From contig CANQSE010000023.1 in the NCBI GenBank assembly GCA_947626405.1, forward strand, positions 1-13,262: 13,262 bases of DNA. Direction: 5' to 3'. The first letter of the stretch is position 1, and the number at the start of each line of letters is the position of its first letter. Positions 9,180 to 13,262 of the stretch are shown in pieces. The position numbers and the translations under genes are program-made. The notes beneath the pieces are model-generated. The model did not search any database, was not told the DNA's origin, and worked only from the letters and a program-made list of their open reading frames with translations. Source of the stretch: an uncultured Acetatifactor sp. (GTDB lineage Bacteria; Bacillota; Clostridia; Lachnospirales; Lachnospiraceae).

Positions 9180-9611
9180 CTACAGATATTGTTTGAGCCT
9201 TTCCACGTTTTTCTCCTCAAATTCTATAAGCTGTTTGGCAAGAGCCACCGGCTTCGGACCTGCGTCCCCGTTATGCTTGAGCACCTTCTCCATCGCCAGG
9301 ATCCCGTTTGTGCTGTTCTTAATCATCATCTCCGCTATATGTCCCGTGCTGGTATTAAGCATGGTATTATAGTGAATACCCGTCTTAAGCAGGGCGTCAG
9401 ACAGGACATTGCTCTGGTAACTCTCCGCCCTGGCCTGCAAAAGCTGACGCGACGCCTCATTGTGCAGCTCAGAATACGTTAATGACTGATGCGATATCTG
9501 CATCGACAGCGCGTCGTCGCTTACCTTGTCCGCGATAGTGTTCATGGCTTTCATTGCCATATCAGTATTTCTCTGGATTTCACGGTATACCGCCGCTTCA
9601 TGTGAAGTCAT
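9180..9611 (-). CDS. All-helical protein of unknown function, 143 aa
   Basis: The start is the ATG at 9611, preceded by GAGGG about 5 nt away. The longer frame to 9716 would cross the terminator of the upstream gene and is not used. The protein (MTSHEAAVYREIQRNTD) has no signal peptide or membrane segment. Sequence periodicity suggests about four amphipathic helices (roughly 3-30, 33-62, 66-110 and 119-142) with a glycine/proline break at HNGDAGPKP. That layout is compatible with a four-helix bundle. His and Glu residues (Glu48, His50, His80, His91, Glu94) are scattered, and no clear ferritin-type ExxH pair pattern can be claimed. It sits between gdhA and the SH3b gene, all on the minus strand, with no terminator visible before the gdhA promoter region. 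Function not recognised. Confidence 0.75.
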   Translation of the reverse strand: MTSHEAAVYREIQRNTDMAMKAMNTIADKVSDDALSMQISHQSLTYSELHNEASRQLLQARAESYQSNVLSDALLKTGIHYNTMLNTSTGHIAEMMIKNSTNGILAMEKVLKHNGDAGPKPVALAKQLIEFEEKNVERLKQYL

Positions 9612-9675
9612 AATCCCTCTTTCCCGCCGTTTATCAAAAGCCGCCTGAAAACAGTTAAATACGCTGGCGGCAATG

Positions 9676-9711
9676 AAAAACAGCCCTTTACGTTTCTCAT
9701 GTAAAAGGCTG
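9676..9711 (-). terminator. Rho-independent terminator of the SH3b gene
   Basis: cagccctttac (9681-9691) pairs with gtaaaaggctg (9701-9711) with one mismatch around a 9 nt loop. On the minus strand a TTTTT tail follows (9676-9680). It lies 54 bp after the SH3b stop and upstream of the preferred start of the 143-aa gene. Confidence 0.88.
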
Positions 9712-9764
9712 TCCATTTTTTCTTAAATTATTCATTGGAAAGGTTTGCCGGTATGCCCTGTCCA

Positions 9765-11045
9765 TTACTGCACCTGCACATACGATCCCTTTACATAACC
9801 CACCTGGCCGTCGAAAACCACCTTGCACCAGTCGCCCTCCACAGCCAGCAGATCCAGGCTCTCTCCTCCCGTTACCATGCCGAGCTTTTCAGCCTGTTCA
9901 CCTGCCGACGCTCTCACGTTCACGTTTGTGGTTGCCGTCACCTTTCCGATGACGTCCTGTCCTGAAGCGCTCTCAGCAAACTGCAGGTACTCAGACTTAA
10001 TATATCCGTCTCCGCCCTCATAGACGATCTTTGTCCAGCCGTTTACCCCGACCTCCTGGACCTTCACCTTTGTTCCCGCCGTCACTCTCCCAAGCTTATC
10101 CGCCTTTTCGCTGTCGGAATTTCTCACATTGACGTTTGTTGTGGCTGTCGCGTATTCCGGTGTCGCGGAAGCTTCCGGCTCCGGTTCGGGCGAAGTCGCT
10201 GTGTCAGTCTGTCCATCCTGCTGTTCCCCTTCGCCGTCCTGCTGCGGCTCCTGTCCCTCACCGGACTGATTCATCTCCGCCAGGGCGACGCCCCTGTTTA
10301 CGTTAGCCTGTTTTATGACCTCCGACACATAATCAACCATTTCCGGATTCTGCTCTTTATAACTCAGATACTCGGCTTCCACGCGGTTCTTGAAAGCGAT
10401 CACATCGTCCTGATGGCTCACGGCATCTATATATACTTCCTCCGCTTCGGTAAAGTTGTTCTCATTTTTTATATACAGGTTCCCCTCGTCGTCAGTGCAT
10501 ACATAAAGCATGTTTGAGCCCGGGACCTCCTGCTCGTGGTTCTTAAAGCGCAGCCTGTAATAGGCGTAAATCACCGTCGAGCCCTCCGAAAGCCCCTGCT
10601 TTGTGCTCACCTGCACATCCGAATAACACTCTATATATTCGGAGAGCGCCTTGTAATACGCCAGCACATTTTCAGATATGGTGTCATGTACGGCGCGCAG
10701 CGACTCCACATCACCGTTTGCAAGCGCGTTATAATACCCCTCAACCAAAGAGTATATGGCGTCTTCGCCGTCTTCCTCAGATACAAGCGGCACCTGGGGC
10801 ACGCCCTCTGAATACAGCTCCTCCAGAGTTTTCTCGTGGAAGGTGCTGTCTCCATTTTCTCCCGACGCGTCGTCCACCGGCGATACCGCATCCGGCGACT
10901 GCGTTTCCGTGTCCGCGCCGGACGGAGCAAATTTCATGGCAAAGGTCACAGTCACCGCAACTATGGCGACAACAATGACCGGAAAAACAACCTTATAGTG
11001 TTTTACAACGTAGTCACGGATTGATGACAATTTATCTCTCAGCAT
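9765..11045 (-). CDS. Membrane-anchored protein with two bacterial SH3 domains
   Basis: The 426 residues begin with a basic cytoplasmic stretch (LRDKLSSIRDYVVKHYK) and one membrane helix (about 18-38, VVFPVIVVAIVAVTVTF). The rest should lie outside the cell. An acidic, low-complexity segment (41-70) leads to a domain of about residues 90-210 with alternating helices and strands (YSLVEGYYNALANGDVESL), NTF2-like in appearance. A Gln/Glu/Gly-rich linker ending SPEPEPEAS (about 258-300) precedes two SH3b repeats, 299-355 and 368-425. Each opens with ATTNVNVR and ends with GYIKSEYL or GYVKGSYV. SH3b domains commonly bind cell-wall peptides. No hydrolase domain is present, so an anchoring or sensing role is the inference. 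AAAGG lies about 9 nt before the ATG. The tRNA-Arg gene lies just upstream on the same strand; a terminator follows at 9676-9711. Confidence 0.85.
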   Translation of the reverse strand: MLRDKLSSIRDYVVKHYKVVFPVIVVAIVAVTVTFAMKFAPSGADTETQSPDAVSPVDDASGENGDSTFHEKTLEELYSEGVPQVPLVSEEDGEDAIYSLVEGYYNALANGDVESLRAVHDTISENVLAYYKALSEYIECYSDVQVSTKQGLSEGSTVIYAYYRLRFKNHEQEVPGSNMLYVCTDDEGNLYIKNENNFTEAEEVYIDAVSHQDDVIAFKNRVEAEYLSYKEQNPEMVDYVSEVIKQANVNRGVALAEMNQSGEGQEPQQDGEGEQQDGQTDTATSPEPEPEASATPEYATATTNVNVRNSDSEKADKLGRVTAGTKVKVQEVGVNGWTKIVYEGGDGYIKSEYLQFAESASGQDVIGKVTATTNVNVRASAGEQAEKLGMVTGGESLDLLAVEGDWCKVVFDGQVGYVKGSYVQVQ

Positions 11046-11084
11046 AATCTATACCTTTCAGGAAAAAAGAAAACACGACTCACA

Positions 11085-11205
11085 AATCAGGGTGATGTAA
11101 ATGCAGCCGACAGGAATCGAACCTGCATTAAAGGCGTCGGAGGCCTTCGTTCTATCCGTTAGACTACGGCTGCAAATATTACAAAATTGTTACATCACCC
11201 TGATT
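11085..11205. repeat. Perfect 16 bp inverted repeat bracketing tRNA-Arg
   Basis: aatcagggtgatgtaa (11085-11100) and ttacatcaccctgatt (11190-11205) are exact reverse complements. The tRNA lies between them: 16 nt separate the upstream arm from its 5' end, and 1 nt separates its discriminator base from the downstream arm. If both are transcribed, the precursor would form a stem closing on the tRNA, like the stalks that frame rRNA precursors. A TATAAT (11203-11208) overlaps the edge of the upstream arm. If that is the tRNA promoter, only half of the upstream arm would be in the RNA. Confidence 0.85.
11102..11173 (-). tRNA. tRNA-Arg, anticodon CCG
   Basis: A 72 nt cloverleaf. The acceptor GCAGCCG pairs with CGGCTGC, with A as discriminator. 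The anticodon stem AAGGC/GCCTT encloses loop CTCCGAC with anticodon CCG, reading CGG. The T arm is GCAGG-TTCGATT-CCTGT, and the variable loop is TAAT. The D stem GTCT/GAAC has a C12-A23 mismatch and a T13-G22 wobble. CCA is not encoded, so it must be added after 3' trimming. Confidence 0.95.
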
Positions 11206-11275
11206 ATATTATCACAAAAACACCTGTCTGTCTATGGTGAATTTCAAATTATAAACAAAAATTCACAAATTATCT

Positions 11276-12166
11276 CTAAAGAACAACCTCAACCCTTTTT
11301 TTCGTCCTGTCATAACGGTACAGTGTGTCCGTGAGCACCTCCTCAGGCGCAACCTGCGTCCTGTTCACCTGACAAATCATCGATTTAAGCTCGCGCGGAT
11401 CCTCCCTGCCGGAATCTTCGAGAAGAATTGTCTCATGGATTGAGCTGGGCAGAATGTACAGATCGGTTCCGCTTTTGTCGGCCAGATGCTCGAGCACGCC
11501 GGGGTAAATCAGGCAGACCGCCCCGTTTGTCTGCTGCACATTGGTTAAGACTCTCATCGGTATTTCCTCAGTAATGCTCTCCCTGCAATCCTCCCCGGCT
11601 AAATTGCGGAGCATTTCAGCCATTGTGCTGCACTTCAACGGAAACAGCATGGGCGTGTTGCGCTTTGCCAGCCGCACAAGATCCGCCACCGTACATCCCC
11701 ACGCTTCCATATGTGAATTATGAATCAGAATGCTGCCTTCCCCAAGGATCTCTCCCCTGTAGGCGTAAAAGAAGCATACCGCCATATCCAGAAACTCCAC
11801 ATACGGCATGTCGCTCAGCATTTCCACGTTTCCGTTGCGTCCGACAAGCCTGTAACAGATCCTGTCGCGGACCTTTTCAAAATCCCTGAAAAACTCCATA
11901 TCAACGTTCTGCTCAGGCACATCATTGCCGTAAACCTCCAGAAGCTTCTCCACAACTTCTTCAAACGGCTCCCCTTCTGTAAAGCGCCTGTAAAAATGCT
12001 CCAGATAGATTGTGGGGACGACATTTCCCCCGCCGGAGGATATCATCATTCCGTGCACCGGAACGCCGTTGTTTTTTTTGACTTCCTTTATGCTTATGCT
12101 GTAATTTTCTCCGAGTTTTTCCTGAACTGCAGCGGAAAATTTTTCCGTAAATTCCTCAAATTTCAT
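11276..12166 (-). CDS. DUF5688 family protein, 296 aa
   Basis: I recognise the DUF5688 pattern, found mainly in Lachnospiraceae and relatives, from the opening MKFEEFTEKFSAAVQEKLGE and the C-terminal third. That third includes VLTNVQQTNGAVCLIYP (about 213-229) followed by YILPSSIHETILL. The usual layout is an N-terminal part with a short beta segment (GVPVHGMMISSGGGNVVPTIYLEHFY, in two pieces around residues 34-59), a helical middle, and this conserved end, which looks like a fold with a Ser-Ser-Ile-His-Glu loop. No catalytic triad can be assigned and no biochemical role is known to me. There is no signal peptide or membrane helix. GAGGAA lies about 4 nt before the ATG. Upstream is a structured leader (12180-12269). 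It is followed by a weak AT-rich hairpin (11237-11244 with 11259-11266) before the tRNA. Confidence 0.85.
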   Translation of the reverse strand: MKFEEFTEKFSAAVQEKLGENYSISIKEVKKNNGVPVHGMMISSGGGNVVPTIYLEHFYRRFTEGEPFEEVVEKLLEVYGNDVPEQNVDMEFFRDFEKVRDRICYRLVGRNGNVEMLSDMPYVEFLDMAVCFFYAYRGEILGEGSILIHNSHMEAWGCTVADLVRLAKRNTPMLFPLKCSTMAEMLRNLAGEDCRESITEEIPMRVLTNVQQTNGAVCLIYPGVLEHLADKSGTDLYILPSSIHETILLEDSGREDPRELKSMICQVNRTQVAPEEVLTDTLYRYDRTKKRVEVVL

Positions 12167-12179
12167 ATTTCCTCTTTCT

Positions 12180-12269
12180 GCGCCGCACTCACAGATTATT
12201 AAAGATTTTCAGAAAGCCAGTCAGACTGGCTGCAGAATACCGTGGCCGGGCGGCGCGCGTCCTCGGTAT
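12180..12269 (-). promoter_or_regulatory. Candidate structured leader of the DUF5688 gene
   Basis: Three pairings lie in 90 nt on the minus strand. ataccg (12237-12242) pairs with cggtat (12264-12269). agccagt (12215-12221) pairs with actggct (12225-12231) in a tight hairpin. gcggcgc (12250-12256), in the loop of the first, is complementary to gcgccgc (12180-12186), just before the ribosome binding site. Together they would make a pseudoknot-like fold near the start codon. An AATAAT-like box at about 12200 could instead be a promoter inside this region, in which case the outer pairs are DNA features only. Confidence 0.4.
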
Positions 12270-12284
12270 GAGAATTGTGTCCGG

Positions 12285-12325
12285 AAACAAATTCAGGCAG
12301 CAGCATCACAAAAGATGCCGCTGCC
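12285..12325 (-). terminator. Rho-independent terminator of efp
   Basis: ggcagcagcatc (12296-12307) pairs with gatgccgctgcc (12314-12325) around a 6 nt loop. The single DNA mismatch becomes a G-U pair in minus-strand RNA. The tail is TGAATTTGTTT, moderately T-rich. It lies 45 bp beyond the efp stop. Confidence 0.8.
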
Positions 12326-12369
12326 TTACAAGTCAATAAACTCTATACCGCAGAAAGAAATATTTATGC

Positions 12370-12927
12370 CTATACTCTGGAAAGATACTCGCCGGTTCTG
12401 GTGTCAATCTTGATCTTGTCGCCCTGCTCTACAAACAGGGGCACCTGCACCTGTGCGCCTGTCTCAACCGTTGCGGGCTTGCTGGCGCCGGTAGCCGTAT
12501 CACCCTTAAACCCGGGCTCGGTGTCCGTGATCTCAAGCTCCACAAACAGAGGCGGCTCCACGGAGAACACGCTTCCGTTGTGAGAACAGATCTTGCACAT
12601 CTCATTTTCTTTTACAAACTTCAGGGTATCGCCTACAGTTTCAGAGTTTAATGCAATCTGCTCATAGCTGTCGGTATCCATGAAGTAAAAAAGATCTCCG
12701 TCGGAATACAGGTACTGCATATCCTTTCTGTCAATACGCGCCTGGGGGCATTTCTCAGTCGGGCGGAAGGTTTTTTCCACTACTCCGCCGCTCTTTATAT
12801 TTTTCAGCTTAGTCCTGACGAAAGCCGCGCCCTTACCAGGCTTAACATGCTGAAATTCAATGATCTGATATACGTTATTTTCGTACTCAATCGTGATGCC
12901 ATTTCTGAAATCACCTGCAGAAATCAT
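12370..12927 (-). CDS. efp: Elongation factor P
   Basis: EF-P binds the ribosome between the P and E sites and relieves stalling at consecutive prolines. At 185 residues it has the normal length and three-domain layout: KOW-like domain I (1-65), then two OB domains. The tip loop reads [17 protein letters not shown], putting the conserved lysine at position 32. The loop resembles Bacillus subtilis EF-P, whose Lys32 carries 5-aminopentanol; whether this one is modified cannot be seen. The C-terminus has the family pattern [23 protein letters not shown] lies 8 nt before the ATG. The gene is followed by its own terminator and appears to be a single-gene unit. No epmA or epmB homologue is in the window. 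Confidence 0.98.
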   Translation of the reverse strand: MISAGDFRNGITIEYENNVYQIIEFQHVKPGKGAAFVRTKLKNIKSGGVVEKTFRPTEKCPQARIDRKDMQYLYSDGDLFYFMDTDSYEQIALNSETVGDTLKFVKENEMCKICSHNGSVFSVEPPLFVELEITDTEPGFKGDTATGASKPATVETGAQVQVPLFVEQGDKIKIDTRTGEYLSRV

Positions 12928-12955
12928 ACTATCTTCCTCCTAATATTCGATTCAC

Positions 12956-12984
12956 ATTATAATTCCATAAAAGTATAAAATAAA
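12956..12984 (-). promoter_or_regulatory. Probable efp promoter
   Basis: A perfect TATAAT (12956-12961, minus) lies 28 bp before the efp start. At 17 bp upstream the -35 is only TTTATT, and no better one is near. The surrounding DNA is very AT-rich. The -10 is convincing, the -35 is not. Confidence 0.45.
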
Positions 12985-13019
12985 AAGATACAAATTTCAA
13001 CCATTTTGACAAAAAATTT

Positions 13020-13225
13020 ATTTATTTTTACGTATCGGTTCAGCCTTTCCCCTGCAAGTCACGCCCAAGTCACGCCCTGTACTGCCGTATTCTCCCTGCA
13101 GACGCGCTTTCGCTCGGTTTCGCACGTAACGGACACCAGGCTCGAAAGTACCTCGCCAGGTGCCGACGCGCTCAAACGGTCTGCCGGGAGAACATCGACA
13201 TTACCGGGCTGAATACGACGGCTCA
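13020..13225. other. GC-rich, hairpin-rich non-coding block upstream of efp
   Basis: This stretch holds no credible gene. After an AT-rich start it turns GC-rich, unlike other spacers here. It contains a perfect tandem duplication of caagtcacgcc (13055-13065 and 13066-13076). It also has three hairpins. gacacc (13132-13137) pairs with ggtgcc (13159-13164), G-U pairs allowed, with an inner ggc/gcc. A 27 nt hairpin spans 13183-13209 (gccggg with ccgggc). gcgctttcgc (13104-13113) reads as a GAAA-capped stem on minus. The motif CGAAA recurs on the minus strand. It could be a dispersed repeat or a structured RNA. A minus-strand frame ending at a TAG (13226-13228) may be the tail of a gene outside the window. 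Confidence 0.5.
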
Positions 13226-13262
13226 CTACGCTTCGCGCTGCAGAATGTAGTCAATTGCCATG

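Noticed and set aside
9612..9716. N-terminal extension of the 143-aa protein
   Set aside because: It overlaps the SH3b terminator hairpin, and the internal ATG at 9611 has a better ribosome binding site.
13006..13212. 68-codon plus-strand open frame
   Set aside because: No ribosome binding site, runs through the hairpin block, and has a low-complexity composition.
13226..13261. Minus-strand frame MAIDYILQREA ending at TAG, as the tail of an upstream gene
   Set aside because: Only 11 residues are visible; it could be a real C-terminus, but it cannot be supported from the window.

Overview
The window looks like chromosome of a Clostridia species, most likely Lachnospiraceae (cluster XIVa type). 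The reasons are the giant acyl-CoA dehydratase activase fusion, a glutamate dehydrogenase resembling the Clostridium symbiosum enzyme, a DUF5688 protein, a LigA variant that I associate with this family (from memory), AGGAGG-type ribosome binding sites, and a tRNA gene without encoded CCA. This is an inference from protein resemblance; no search was run. Apart from the first gene, every gene is on the minus strand.

Layout. 2-3190 (+) is a 5'-truncated giant activase/dehydratase-like fusion. It is followed by an 11-12 bp minisatellite and a strong terminator, where it converges on a 79-residue helical protein of unknown function (3417-3656, -). That small gene has a long inverted repeat in its leader. 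Next, transcribed right to left, come rluF (6781-7503), ligA (4814-6754) and metA (3852-4784), spaced 26-29 bp apart and probably one transcript. gdhA (7632-8978) has its own consensus promoter, a GC-rich leader and a terminator. An unknown 143-residue helical protein (9180-9611) and a membrane-anchored SH3b protein with a terminator (9765-11045) follow. tRNA-Arg(CCG) (11102-11173) is bracketed by a perfect 16 bp inverted repeat. A DUF5688 protein (11276-12166) has a folded-looking leader. efp (12370-12927) has a terminator. The right edge (about 13020-13225) is a GC-rich, hairpin-rich non-coding block.

Functional picture. Most genes are housekeeping: translation (efp, tRNA-Arg, rluF), DNA joining (ligA), nitrogen assimilation (gdhA) and methionine synthesis (metA, predicted to use acetyl-CoA). 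No phage, plasmid, CRISPR or defence system is visible. The least explained material is non-coding: the tandem array at 3224-3348, the inverted repeats at 3688-3757 and 11085-11205, the leader at 12180-12269 and the block at the right edge. Among proteins, the LigA with altered active-site motifs is the most unusual.
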